From an uncultured Bacteroides sp. (GTDB lineage: Bacteria > Bacteroidota > Bacteroidia > Bacteroidales > Bacteroidaceae): a stretch of 64,000 nucleotides of DNA. How positions within the stretch are numbered: position 1 is the stretch's first letter; each line of letters begins with the position of its first letter. The notes beneath the pieces were generated by a model, which did not search any database, was not told the DNA's origin, and worked only from the letters and a program-made list of their open reading frames with translations. Positions 17,763-25,337 of this stretch are shown piece by piece. The position numbers and the translations under genes were made by a program. The DNA is taken from positions 43,368 to 107,367 of the forward strand of contig CAAEFE010000116.1 of assembly GCA_900755095.1 (NCBI GenBank), read 5' to 3'.

Positions 17763-18710
17763 ATGATAGACTCTTATATCTACATAATAGATGATCTGGT
17801 ATTCTTCTGTACAGGGCTTTTGCTCCTATACCTCTTTGTGATGGCCATAGCCTCACATTTCAAACATATCACCTACCCGAAGGCTCAAAAGGAATATGGT
17901 TGTGCCATTCTCGTTCCGGAGGGAAGTATTCTTCCGGATGTGTATAAAGAAGAAGAGTACGAGTTTATCACATACAGCGATCTATATCAGGCAATCAACA
18001 GTTTAGATCAGGAACGATATGATCTGGTTCTCTTCCTGTCCAATACAGCATGCGCTTTATCTCCGCAATTCCTGAATAAGATATATAATGCCTATGATGC
18101 CGGTGTACAAGCCATCCAACTACATACGATAGTAGAAAACCGCAAAGGCATCCGTAATCGCTTCCGGGCTATACGTGAGGAAATAAAAAACAGCCTCTGT
18201 AGAGCCGGCAATACACAATTCGGACTGTCATCCAATTTATTGGGAACTAATATGGCAATCGACCTAAAATGGCTGCAAAAGAACATGAAAAGTTCTAAGA
18301 CTAATATCGAACGAAAATTATTCCGACAGAATATATACATTGACTACTTGCCGGATGTGATTGTTTATTGCCAGTCCGCACCCGCCTGTCCTTACCGTAA
18401 ACGTATCCGGAAAACAACTTCCTACTTACTCCCTTCCATATTTGAAGGAAACTGGAGTTTCTGCAACCGGATCGTACAACAATTAACGCCTTCTCCACTT
18501 AAATTATGTATCTTCGTAAGTATTTGGACTTCGTTGATTACCGTATATAATTGGACCTTATCATTCGGATGGTGGATTGCACTTTTCGGTCTATTAATCA
18601 CTTATAGCCTGGCAATTCCTGATTATCTGGTAGAGGACAAAAAGAAGAAAAAACATTCAATATGGAGAAGAAAACACTTAAACAGCGAATTAAAGAAAAC
18701 CCCGGCTTAA
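17763..18710 (+). CDS. GT2-like membrane protein with degenerate glycosyltransferase core
   Basis: 315 aa, resembling membrane family-2 glycosyltransferases but reduced. There is one membrane segment at about 8-30, a short nucleotide-sugar-binding-like region, then two hydrophobic segments near 240-280. Phrases such as [20 protein letters not shown] and [18 protein letters not shown] match the acceptor half of GT2 synthases. The expected aspartate motif is replaced by [10 protein letters not shown], and no QxxRW is visible. It may be an inactive partner subunit or have an unusual substrate. It is 11 nt after the sugar transferase, and its 3' end overlaps the next gene by 49 nt. Confidence 0.6.
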   Translation: MIDSYIYIIDDLVFFCTGLLLLYLFVMAIASHFKHITYPKAQKEYGCAILVPEGSILPDVYKEEEYEFITYSDLYQAINSLDQERYDLVLFLSNTACALSPQFLNKIYNAYDAGVQAIQLHTIVENRKGIRNRFRAIREEIKNSLCRAGNTQFGLSSNLLGTNMAIDLKWLQKNMKSSKTNIERKLFRQNIYIDYLPDVIVYCQSAPACPYRKRIRKTTSYLLPSIFEGNWSFCNRIVQQLTPSPLKLCIFVSIWTSLITVYNWTLSFGWWIALFGLLITYSLAIPDYLVEDKKKKKHSIWRRKHLNSELKKTPA

Positions 18711-19309
18711 AACAGGCTGTACATCGTTTTATCATGCACCCCGTTAAAACTCGCCCTAATTGGTGGATACGGCTCTTCGATTTCATATACCTGAAACGCG
18801 GAAAGGGTTCTGTCATCTATCGGAGTGTACGCAAAGACCTCCCTCCTTTCAACCGATTCTCTTTGGGTAAATATTCTGTTGTCGAAGACTTCTCCTGTCT
18901 GAATAATGCAGTTGGCGACTTGACAATCGGAGATTATACACGCATCGGATTGAGAAACACAATCATAGGTCCGATTAATATTGGCAATCATGTCAACCTG
19001 GCACAGAATGTAACGGTCACAGGACTCAACCATAATTATCAGGATGCAGAAAAGATGATTGACGAACAAGGTGTCAGCACACTGCCTGTTGTTATCGAAG
19101 ATGATGTATGGGTAGGTGCCAATTCGGTCATTCTACCGGGAGTAACTTTAGGGAAACATTGCGTAGTGGCCGCCGGAAGTGTAGTCAGTCATTCCGTCCC
19201 ACCCTATTCAATATGTGCCGGATGCCCTGCAAGAATCATAAAAACATACGATTTCGAGACTAAAGAGTGGAAAAAAGTAGAGAAAACACCTGCTACTAAC
19301 CATAAATAG
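18662..19309 (+). CDS. Hexapeptide-repeat acyltransferase (LbH fold)
   Basis: Probably O- or N-acetylates the sugar polymer made by the neighbouring genes. 215 aa. The left-handed beta-helix region has typical steps: [36 protein letters not shown], then the catalytic-histidine region GLNHNYQD and [28 protein letters not shown] and [12 protein letters not shown]. The start at 18662 overlaps the upstream gene by 49 nt, suggesting translational coupling. Last gene of the unit. Confidence 0.88.
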   Translation: MEKKTLKQRIKENPGLKQAVHRFIMHPVKTRPNWWIRLFDFIYLKRGKGSVIYRSVRKDLPPFNRFSLGKYSVVEDFSCLNNAVGDLTIGDYTRIGLRNTIIGPINIGNHVNLAQNVTVTGLNHNYQDAEKMIDEQGVSTLPVVIEDDVWVGANSVILPGVTLGKHCVVAAGSVVSHSVPPYSICAGCPARIIKTYDFETKEWKKVEKTPATNHK

Positions 19310-19344
19310 TGAGAATAGCTACAGAATATACCTCATAAAGGTGA

Positions 19345-19375
19345 TTGTGACACATTCTGAAACGCATTATCTTTG
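19345..19375 (+). promoter_or_regulatory. Promoter of small-RNA copy 1
   Basis: ATTG at 19344-19347, 20 nt, TATCTTTG at 19368-19375, followed by CAG. The second copy of this element at 33357-33388 has the same boxes and the same 20-nt spacer, so selection on this promoter is likely. Confidence 0.65.
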
Positions 19376-19381
19376 CAGTAT

Positions 19382-19483
19382 CAGAATTGAATTAATTAGT
19401 CATAATTTTATTACGTAGCCACATTTAAGTAAAAAATGAAATAGAGTCCCGCCGAAGCGATTTCGTCGGGATTTTGTTTTTTA
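19382..19483 (+). ncRNA. Candidate sRNA, copy 1 of a paralogous family
   Basis: No ORF. The 50 nt after the -7 box are 48/50 identical to those at 33389-33438, including GTATCAGAATT, AATTAATTAGTCATAATT and ATTACGTAGCCACATT. The RNA ends in a hairpin, TCCCGCCGAA (19447-19456) with TTCGTCGGGA (19462-19471), one mismatch, followed by a T-rich tail to about 19483. Promoter, conserved body and terminator together give a roughly 100-nt transcript. Multi-copy sRNA families are known in B. thetaiotaomicron; I cannot tell by eye whether this is one of the named ones. Confidence 0.7.
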
Positions 19484-19520
19484 TTACCTTAATCCAATCC
19501 ACAGACTTAAATCCCATATA

Positions 19521-19785
19521 AATAAAAAACGAGCTAATTCTTTTTATAGAACCACTCGCCACTGCATCAGAAAAGCCTAAAGGCTTTTCCATAGTACCTC
19601 AAATTTCCTGAAAACTAATCTTCTTTTTACCTAAAAACGTCTTACCTATTGTTATCCTTTTACCTTCTACTAAAAACTTATCCTATTGAACTAAACTAAA
19701 AAACTTTTAATACCTTAAACTGTCTAATCTAATACCTTATTTAATATTTTCTTTTACCTTATAAACTAACAGCAATTTCTCAATT
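19521..19785 (-). ncRNA. Candidate ~265-nt A-rich RNA with seven AGGUA boxes
   Basis: A leftward transcript with no ORF. Its promoter is TTTG (plus-strand CAAA 19819-19822), 19 nt, TACCTTTG (plus CAAAGGTA 19792-19799), an excellent match. The body is rich in A and carries AGGTA (plus TACCT) at 19755-19759, 19733-19737, 19711-19715, 19661-19665, 19643-19647, 19628-19632 and 19595-19599. A hairpin GAAAAGCC/GGCTTTTC lies near 19570-19589. The 3' end is a hairpin with CGAG/CTCG outer arms (19530-19558), then six U (plus 19524-19529). No gene lies downstream on that strand. It resembles protein-titrating RNAs with repeated single-stranded motifs. Confidence 0.6.
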
Positions 19786-19852
19786 GCTTTGCAAAGGTAC
19801 GAATATTTTTCGTGTACGCAAACGGTTTTATATTTTATAACACTTCCGCAGG

Positions 19853-20464
19853 CTATAAATCTTTCACATCGCTCAATGCAACCAGCTTATTTACAATAGC
19901 ATAGATAGTCAAACCGGCAGCACTATGTATTTGCAATTTTTTGCTAATATTTCTTCGGTGTGTAATCACTGTATGAATCGACAAAAAAAGCTTTTCCGCT
20001 ATTTCCTTATTTGTCATTCCCTTCACCACACAGATGACGATTTCCTTTTCCCGCTGGCTAAGCGTATCCTGATTATCCATCTCTTCTTCTTCGGAAACCA
20101 CATTCAATAAACCTGCAATTTTCTTAGAAAGAGTTTCCAAATCATCGAATATCGAAATAGACTCGTCATACTTACCCAATAATGAAGCATCTACAAAAGA
20201 AGTAACCAACGCTATTAAACGTATTCTTTTACCGGATATTTCTTCTCGAAACTTAGCTACATCAAAGTAATCACCAAAAGTAGGATTGACAATCAACATC
20301 TCGGGACATTGCGTTCGGACGCAATCGTGCAAAGCTTCAACAGACAGTAATTCTATTGGTTGTACTTTTACGTTAGAAAGACGCTTCAATGCAGCAGTCA
20401 ACCCACCACGAATAATTACAGAGGTCTCTGCAATAGCTATTCGAACTACTTCGTTATTTTTCAT
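19853..20464 (-). CDS. LuxR-family response-regulator-like transcription factor with degenerate receiver
   Basis: 203 aa. The N-terminal ~120 residues align with a receiver fold (VRIAIAETSVIIRGGLTAAL), but the site of the phosphorylated aspartate reads LIVNPTFGD, and the paired acidic residues are absent, so classic phosphorylation is unlikely. The C-terminal NarL/LuxR helix-turn-helix is intact: LSQREKEIVICVVKGMTNKEIAEKLFLSIHTVITHR (key parts LSQREKEIV, MTNKEIAEKL and HTVITHRRNI). It overlaps the upstream hemerythrin gene by 11 nt, so the two form an operon, probably responding to nitrosative or oxidative stress. Confidence 0.85.
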   Translation of the reverse strand: MKNNEVVRIAIAETSVIIRGGLTAALKRLSNVKVQPIELLSVEALHDCVRTQCPEMLIVNPTFGDYFDVAKFREEISGKRIRLIALVTSFVDASLLGKYDESISIFDDLETLSKKIAGLLNVVSEEEEMDNQDTLSQREKEIVICVVKGMTNKEIAEKLFLSIHTVITHRRNISKKLQIHSAAGLTIYAIVNKLVALSDVKDL

Positions 20465-21161
20465 TTTCCCTAATCCTCCTTTCCAAATTCAGAATAGCAG
20501 GAACAAAAATATAGTCCTCAACCTTGCAATGAGATTCCAGTCCGGCTTCGCAAGCATATATGTCGAAAAGAGCCGCGTTCAAAAGATTTTCATTTGTTTT
20601 GGCAGGGCAATATTTAATAATGATATTTTTCAGTTCTGTCAATTTCTCCCCTACCTGATCGTGATGCTTGGAAAATGTACTGATCTGATAGTTTTTGGGA
20701 GCAACTCCTTTAATCAATGAATCGACATACTTAAATACGGTTTTCTCTTCATAATCCATGTGCTTACGCACCTCTCGTGTATATTCATCGAAAAACTTAA
20801 GGATGAGAAAAGCAACATCGTCTTGCGAACAGTCGATTGCCTCGATCAATTTACGACGAATAGCGGGAAGAGAAAAATCCAGAAAATAAATATGTGCCTG
20901 CCGCAGATAATCAATCAATGCAGGTATGGAAATATCATCTTTATCTCCATCGAGCCGGGAAAAGCCTTCAGCCATAAAGTTGACTACAATCAGAAAGGTC
21001 CGGCAGTCTACTCCATTCAGTTCACACACCTCCTTGACTGTCTTGTCACCGAACCCCAACGAAAGCCCAAAACGACTCATCACTTGCAACAAAGAATAAT
21101 TATCGCTGATGAGATCAATCATCTTATCAGTTGGCTTATATTTTTGTAAATTATCCATCAT
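20454..21161 (-). CDS. Hemerythrin-like iron-centre repair protein (RIC/YtfE/ScdA type)
   Basis: 235 aa. The short N-terminal part (LSLGFGDKTVKEVCELNGVD) matches the DUF542/ScdA_N domain and the rest is a hemerythrin helical bundle. Candidate di-iron ligands are the histidines and glutamates in YLRQAHIYFLDFS, KHMDYEEKTVFKY, FSKHHDQVGEKLTEL and LESHCKVEDYIFVPAI. RIC proteins repair Fe-S clusters damaged by nitric oxide or peroxide. First gene of a two-gene leftward operon with the LuxR-type regulator. Promoter: minus-strand ATTG, 20 nt, TTCCTTTG (plus 21183-21214). Confidence 0.87.
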   Translation of the reverse strand: MMDNLQKYKPTDKMIDLISDNYSLLQVMSRFGLSLGFGDKTVKEVCELNGVDCRTFLIVVNFMAEGFSRLDGDKDDISIPALIDYLRQAHIYFLDFSLPAIRRKLIEAIDCSQDDVAFLILKFFDEYTREVRKHMDYEEKTVFKYVDSLIKGVAPKNYQISTFSKHHDQVGEKLTELKNIIIKYCPAKTNENLLNAALFDIYACEAGLESHCKVEDYIFVPAILNLERRIRENEK

Positions 21162-21182
21162 ACCTATTTATATTAGAGACTG

Positions 21183-21214
21183 CAAAGGAACGGAATATTT
21201 TGCTGAAATACAAT
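21183..21214 (-). promoter_or_regulatory. Promoter of the hemerythrin/LuxR operon
   Basis: Plus-strand CAAT at 21211-21214 and CAAAGGAA at 21183-21190 read ATTG, 20 nt, TTCCTTTG on the minus strand. The -7 box has T instead of A at position two. Confidence 0.5.
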
Positions 21215-21312
21215 CATCATTTATAGGTATTTTAATTCGCCGGAAATAGCCAAATACTAATTATATGCTACTATTTTGTAGCGTAACTTTAGGCAAGCTA
21301 GTCTTTTTTTAG

Positions 21313-21320
21313 TAATTTTG
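21313..21320 (+). promoter_or_regulatory. -7 box of the AICAR transformylase gene
   Basis: TAATTTTG at 21313-21320, exact consensus, 47 nt before the start codon. No good -33 box at the usual distance. Confidence 0.4.
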
Positions 21321-21366
21321 TCGCTATCAATTTGTAATTAGTAACTCGTAATTTGTAATTAATAAA

Positions 21367-22542
21367 ATGGCAAACGAACTCGAGCTGAAATACGGCTGCA
21401 ACCCTAATCAAAAGCCTGCCCGTATCTTCATAAAAGAAGGCGAACTCCCCATCGAAGTATTGAATGGACGTCCCGGTTATATCAATCTATTGGATGCATT
21501 CAACAGTTGGCAACTAGTGAAAGAACTGAAAGAAGCTACCGGACTGCCGGCTGCCGCTTCTTTTAAACATGTCAGCCCTGCAGGTGCTGCTGTTGCGGTA
21601 GAAATGAGCGACACGCTGAAGAAGATTTATTTTGTCGATGACATGAAACTATCTCCATTGGCTACAGCATACGCCCGTGCACGTGGAGCAGACCGTATGT
21701 CGTCTTACGGAGACTTTATCGCATTGTCCGACACTTGTGACGAAGAAACAGCACGCATCATCAACCGTGAAGTATCCGACGGCGTCATTGCTCCTGACTA
21801 TACTCCCGAAGCACTGGAGATTCTAAAGAATAAAAGAAAAGGAACCTATAATGTAATAAAGATAGATCCTGCATACCGCCCGGCTCCTATCGAACATAAA
21901 GATGTATTCGGAGTAACTTTCGAACAAGGAAGAAACGAATTGAAGATCGATGAAAGTCTTTTGAAAGAGATGCCTACGCAGAACAAGGAAATCCCGGCTG
22001 ATGCAAAACGCGACTTAATCATTGCCTTAATCACTTTAAAATATACACAATCCAATTCTGTATGTTATGCCAAAGACGGACAGGCAATCGGTATTGGCGC
22101 AGGCCAACAGTCACGTATTCACTGTACGCGCCTGGCAGGAAATAAAGCAGATATCTGGTATTTACGCCAACACCCGAAAGTGATGAACTTGCCATGGATT
22201 GAAAAAATCCGTCGTGCAGACCGTGACAATACGATTGACGTTTACATTTCGGAAGATTATGACGACGTACTGGCAGACGGTATCTGGCAACAGTTCTTCA
22301 CTGAAAAGCCTGAAATACTGACACGCGAAGAAAAACGGGCATGGTTGGATACGATGACAGGCGTAGCTTTAGGATCAGATGCATTCTTCCCATTCGGAGA
22401 TAATATAGAACGCGCACACAAGAGTGGCGTCAGCTATATTGCACAACCGGGCGGATCAGTACGTGACGATCATGTGATTGGAACTTGCGACAAATACAAT
22501 ATGGCAATGGCATTTACAGGCATCCGCTTGTTCCACCATTAA
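21367..22542 (+). CDS. Stand-alone AICAR transformylase (PurH C-terminal domain only)
   Basis: Formylates AICAR with 10-formyl-THF in purine synthesis. 391 aa. It aligns only with the AICARFT part of bifunctional PurH: it opens LELKYGCNPNQKPARIF, with no IMP cyclohydrolase domain ahead. Catalytic Lys-His are in ASFKHVSPAGAAVA; later blocks are MKLSPLATAYARARGADRMS, YTQSNSVCYAKDGQAIGIGAGQQSR, GSDAFFPFGDNIERAHKSGV and IAQPGGSVRDDHVI (quoted in parts). The C-terminal end FTGIRLFHH is typical, so the protein is complete. A full PurH or separate cyclohydrolase must be elsewhere. Confidence 0.9.
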   Translation: MANELELKYGCNPNQKPARIFIKEGELPIEVLNGRPGYINLLDAFNSWQLVKELKEATGLPAAASFKHVSPAGAAVAVEMSDTLKKIYFVDDMKLSPLATAYARARGADRMSSYGDFIALSDTCDEETARIINREVSDGVIAPDYTPEALEILKNKRKGTYNVIKIDPAYRPAPIEHKDVFGVTFEQGRNELKIDESLLKEMPTQNKEIPADAKRDLIIALITLKYTQSNSVCYAKDGQAIGIGAGQQSRIHCTRLAGNKADIWYLRQHPKVMNLPWIEKIRRADRDNTIDVYISEDYDDVLADGIWQQFFTEKPEILTREEKRAWLDTMTGVALGSDAFFPFGDNIERAHKSGVSYIAQPGGSVRDDHVIGTCDKYNMAMAFTGIRLFHH

Positions 22543-22570
22543 AAAGATCGACCATTTTTTATTCCATATA

Positions 22571-22618
22571 TCCCCATTTATAATGAGAAGGAGACAAATC
22601 TTCCATTATAAATGGGGA
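22571..22618 (+). terminator. Perfect 15-bp hairpin after the transformylase gene
   Basis: TCCCCATTTATAATG (22571-22585) pairs with CATTATAAATGGGGA (22604-22618); the loop can add GAAG/CTTC. It abuts the -33 region of the next promoter, so one element both ends the upstream transcript and borders the flavodoxin promoter. Confidence 0.8.
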
Positions 22619-22649
22619 TTTCCTATTTCTTTAAGACCCTCTATCTTTG
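22619..22649 (+). promoter_or_regulatory. Promoter of the flavodoxin gene
   Basis: TTTC at 22619-22622, 19 nt, TATCTTTG at 22642-22649 followed by CAG. Places the start of transcription near 22656, just before ATG 22678. Confidence 0.6.
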
Positions 22650-22677
22650 CAGCGTTACATTTAAAAACGAATCAAAG

Positions 22678-23184
22678 ATGAATAAAATTGGTGTATTTTA
22701 TGGTTCCACAACAGGAACAACAGAAGACCTTGCCCGTCGAATTGCAGAGAAATTAGATGTACCATCGGCAGATGTATTTGATGTATCCAAGCTAACAGAG
22801 GCATTAGTCAATGAATATGATGTATTGGTGCTCGGCTCTTCCACATGGGGAGCAGGCGAACTTCAAGATGACTGGTACGATGGAGTAAAAGTTTTAAAGA
22901 AGTGTGATTTATCCCACAAATCTGTAGCCCTGTTCGGTTGCGGCGACTCTGACTCGTATAGCGACACATTCTGTGACGCAATAGGTATTCTTTATGAAGA
23001 TCTGAAAGATACCCACTGCAAATTCTGTGGAGCAACAGATACTGCAGGCTATACCTTCGATTCTTCCATTGCCGTCGTAGACGGTAAGTTTGTAGGTCTT
23101 CCACTTGACGAAGTCAACGAAGATAGCAAAACAGACGAACGTATCAGCGCATGGGCCGAACAAGTGAAACAAGAAATTAGCTAA
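22678..23184 (+). CDS. fldA: Flavodoxin
   Basis: Small FMN electron carrier, 168 aa from ATG 22678. An in-frame ATG at 22612 exists but lies upstream of the promoter. FMN phosphate loop GVFYGSTTGTTEDLA near residues 5-19; the isoalloxazine-stacking loops are GSSTWGAGELQDDW and FGCGDSDSYSDTFCDA. The long-chain type loop is present. Flavodoxins replace ferredoxin when iron is short. Followed 33 nt later by a DUF2023 gene, a pairing typical of Bacteroidetes. Confidence 0.95.
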   Translation: MNKIGVFYGSTTGTTEDLARRIAEKLDVPSADVFDVSKLTEALVNEYDVLVLGSSTWGAGELQDDWYDGVKVLKKCDLSHKSVALFGCGDSDSYSDTFCDAIGILYEDLKDTHCKFCGATDTAGYTFDSSIAVVDGKFVGLPLDEVNEDSKTDERISAWAEQVKQEIS

Positions 23185-23217
23185 TTTTACCTTAACATAA
23201 AAAGAATACTTTGCATC

Positions 23218-23580
23218 ATGGCAACTGAAAGAATCATCCCCGGCGAAATCCGAATTTTTCTTAATCATATTTATGAGTTTAAGAAAGGCGTACGCAACAT
23301 GGTACTTTACACAATGAGTAAAGAGCACGAAGAATTTGCCATCCGCCGATTGAAAAATCAAAAGATCAGTTATATGATACAGGAAGTAGGTACCAATAAA
23401 ATCAACCTGTTTTTTGGAAAGGCAGAATGTATGGAAGCCATGCGGCACATCATCATCCGTCCTTTAAACCAACTGACTGCTGAAGAAGATTTTATTTTAG
23501 GAGCCATGCTGGGATATGACCTTTGCCAGCAATGCAAACGATATTGCAGTAAAAAAGAAGGTATAAAGATGGCAGTTTAA
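23218..23580 (+). CDS. DUF2023 protein, flavodoxin partner
   Basis: 120 aa, cytosolic, function unknown. Matches the DUF2023 family that is regularly found next to flavodoxin. Typical phrases: IFLNHIYEFKKGVRNMVLYT, KINLFFGKAECM and EEDFILGAMLGYDL. A cysteine motif CQQCKRYC sits near the C-terminus and could bind metal or interact with a redox partner. Probably co-transcribed with the flavodoxin gene. Confidence 0.8.
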   Translation: MATERIIPGEIRIFLNHIYEFKKGVRNMVLYTMSKEHEEFAIRRLKNQKISYMIQEVGTNKINLFFGKAECMEAMRHIIIRPLNQLTAEEDFILGAMLGYDLCQQCKRYCSKKEGIKMAV

Positions 23581-23632
23581 GCGATAACCTTAGCATAAGT
23601 TTAGCTTTGTTTGTATGTAGTTTGTCTGAGTT

Positions 23633-23704
23633 GAATCGTTTCTGAAAAGGTAGTTTCCTGATGGTAGATATACTCAAGGAAACTGGTTGTAGAAGAAACG
23701 ATTC
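23633..23704. other. Nested inverted repeat, structured RNA candidate
   Basis: Outer arms GAATCGTTTCT (23633-23643) and AGAAACGATTC (23694-23704); inner arms AGTTTCCT (23652-23659) and AGGAAACT (23677-23684). Both pairs are perfect and they nest concentrically. No T-tract follows on the plus strand, so it is not a plain terminator. No ORF crosses it convincingly. Confidence 0.5.
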
Positions 23705-23766
23705 GCTCAATTACAAACAAAATCGGTGACACTATGAAATAATAAAGACAACTCTACACACTAACA

Positions 23767-23831
23767 ACAGACAAAGGTGTATATCAGTAAAAATTATCAT
23801 ACTGAAATACACCTTTGTCTGTTTTATTTTA
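23767..23831 (+). terminator. Long intrinsic terminator before the haem/iron operon
   Basis: ACAGACAAAGGTGTAT (23767-23782) pairs with ATACACCTTTGTCTGT (23807-23822), 16 bp perfect; inside, TCAGTA (23784-23789) pairs with TACTGA (23800-23805). A T-rich tail follows to about 23831. It ends transcription from the flavodoxin unit or from the structured element just before it. Confidence 0.75.
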
Positions 23832-23902
23832 TCTACTACTATATTTTTTTTACTCTTTAGATTAAAATTACCTACATATACTGAATTTAAGAAACAACTA
23901 TG

Positions 23903-23947
23903 CCTAATATTAGGTATTGCCACATTTTTTAACCTAATCTAACTTTG
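23903..23947 (+). promoter_or_regulatory. Promoter and palindromic operator of the imelysin/cytochrome operon
   Basis: Promoter: ATTG 23916-23919, 20 nt, TAACTTTG 23940-23947, then CAG. A perfect palindrome CCTAATATTAGG at 23903-23914 abuts the -33 box. The stretch TTAGGTATTGCC recurs with one change (TTAGGTATTTCC) in the same place relative to the -7 box of the hmu promoter. A shared iron- or haem-responsive regulator is a reasonable inference. Confidence 0.6.
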
Positions 23948-23970
23948 CAGCCGATAAAATTATTAAAAAG

Positions 23971-25311
23971 ATGAGAAAAATAACAGCAATCGTTATTCTT
24001 AGTCTCCTACCTTCTCTTACAATTCCAGCACAGGAGACAAAAGAAATTTCCAAAAGTAGTAATTCTTCTTCTACAGAAGAATATACAAAATTCCGTTTTG
24101 GAGGATACGGTGAAATGGTCGCTAATTTTAAAGATTATGGCATCAACCGTTTCTATGGAGGAAACGATGGTAATCCAAAGAAAAACAGGAATACCATTTC
24201 AATTCCCCGTTTCGTTTTAGCTTTTGATTATAAGTTCAATTCCAAATGGATACTCGGTGCAGAGATTGAGTTCGAATCTGGTGGAACAGGTACAGCTTTC
24301 GAATTAGAAAACACCGAAAACGGTGAATACGAAACAGAAGTTGAAAAAGGAGGTGAAGTAGCTATCGAACAATTTCACATCACACGTTTAATTCACCGCT
24401 CCCTCAATGTACGTGCCGGACATATTATTGTTCCGGTAGGATTGACTAACGCACACCATGAACCGATCAATTTCTTCGGAACTTCACGCCCGGAAGGTGA
24501 AACAAGCCTTTTGCCTTCTACCTGGCATGAAAATGGTCTGGAAATCTTTGGTTCTTTCGGAAAAGGGTATGCAAGCTTCGATTACCAAGCTATGGTGGTA
24601 GCAGGCCTGAACCCTAATGGATTCGATCGTAACACATGGGTAGGTAGTGGCAAACAGGGAATCTTTGAGGAAGACAACTTCACTTCTCCCGCGTATGTAT
24701 TTCGTTTAGATTATAAAGGAGTTCCCGGTTTACGTGTAGGTGCATCATTTTATTATTGTGCAGATGCAGGAGCCAACTCTGATAAAGAACAGACTTATGC
24801 AAACTATGGAAAAATTCCGATAAGAATCTTCACCGCAGATGCACAGTATCGCAATAAATATGTAACGGCACGCGGTAATATCTTATATGGAAATTTAGGA
24901 AATTCATTAGGAGTAAGTCAGGCAAATGTCAAATTATCCAATAAATCGCCTTACAGCCGTCTGGCTCCGGTAGCGAAGAATGCCGTAAGTTATGCAGCAG
25001 AAGCCGGCATTAATATCCGCTCGGTCTTCGGAGGCAATAAAAAGATTCCGGTAATCTATCCATTTGCCCGCTATGAATACTACAACCCACAAGAGAAAGG
25101 GGAAAAAGGGCAAACGATGGAAAAACGTTGCCAAGTAAGTATGTGGACAGCGGGATTAAATTGGTACGCTTTGCCAAACTTAGTGATAAAAGCAGACTAT
25201 GCAACCCGCCAGATTGGTACAAATAAAGTTTTTGGCGTATCAAAGTCATACAACAGTGAAAACGAATTTTCTATTGGAATTGCCTATATAGGATGGTTTA
25301 TTAAGAAATAA
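23971..25311 (+). CDS. Outer-membrane porin-like protein of the haem/iron operon
   Basis: 446 aa with a signal peptide (MRKITAIVILSLLPSLTIPA then cleavage after AQE-like residues). The mature part alternates aromatic and polar residues in beta-strands (FRFGGYGEMVANF, RFVLAFDYKFNSKWILGAEI, LNVRAGHIIVPVG) and ends ISIGIAYIGWFIKK-like, with an aromatic C-terminal strand. It resembles phosphate-selective-porin-type barrels. As first gene of the operon with imelysin and cytochromes, it probably admits the metal or its ligand. Substrate is not deducible. Confidence 0.75.
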   Translation: MRKITAIVILSLLPSLTIPAQETKEISKSSNSSSTEEYTKFRFGGYGEMVANFKDYGINRFYGGNDGNPKKNRNTISIPRFVLAFDYKFNSKWILGAEIEFESGGTGTAFELENTENGEYETEVEKGGEVAIEQFHITRLIHRSLNVRAGHIIVPVGLTNAHHEPINFFGTSRPEGETSLLPSTWHENGLEIFGSFGKGYASFDYQAMVVAGLNPNGFDRNTWVGSGKQGIFEEDNFTSPAYVFRLDYKGVPGLRVGASFYYCADAGANSDKEQTYANYGKIPIRIFTADAQYRNKYVTARGNILYGNLGNSLGVSQANVKLSNKSPYSRLAPVAKNAVSYAAEAGINIRSVFGGNKKIPVIYPFARYEYYNPQEKGEKGQTMEKRCQVSMWTAGLNWYALPNLVIKADYATRQIGTNKVFGVSKSYNSENEFSIGIAYIGWFIKK

Positions 25312-25337
25312 CAAATAATCAATTATTTAATTTTTAT

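Noticed and set aside
23492..23923. Two short minus-strand ORFs in the intergenic region before the porin
   Set aside because: They run across inverted repeats and the DUF2023 gene's antisense strand and have no start context or protein-like composition.
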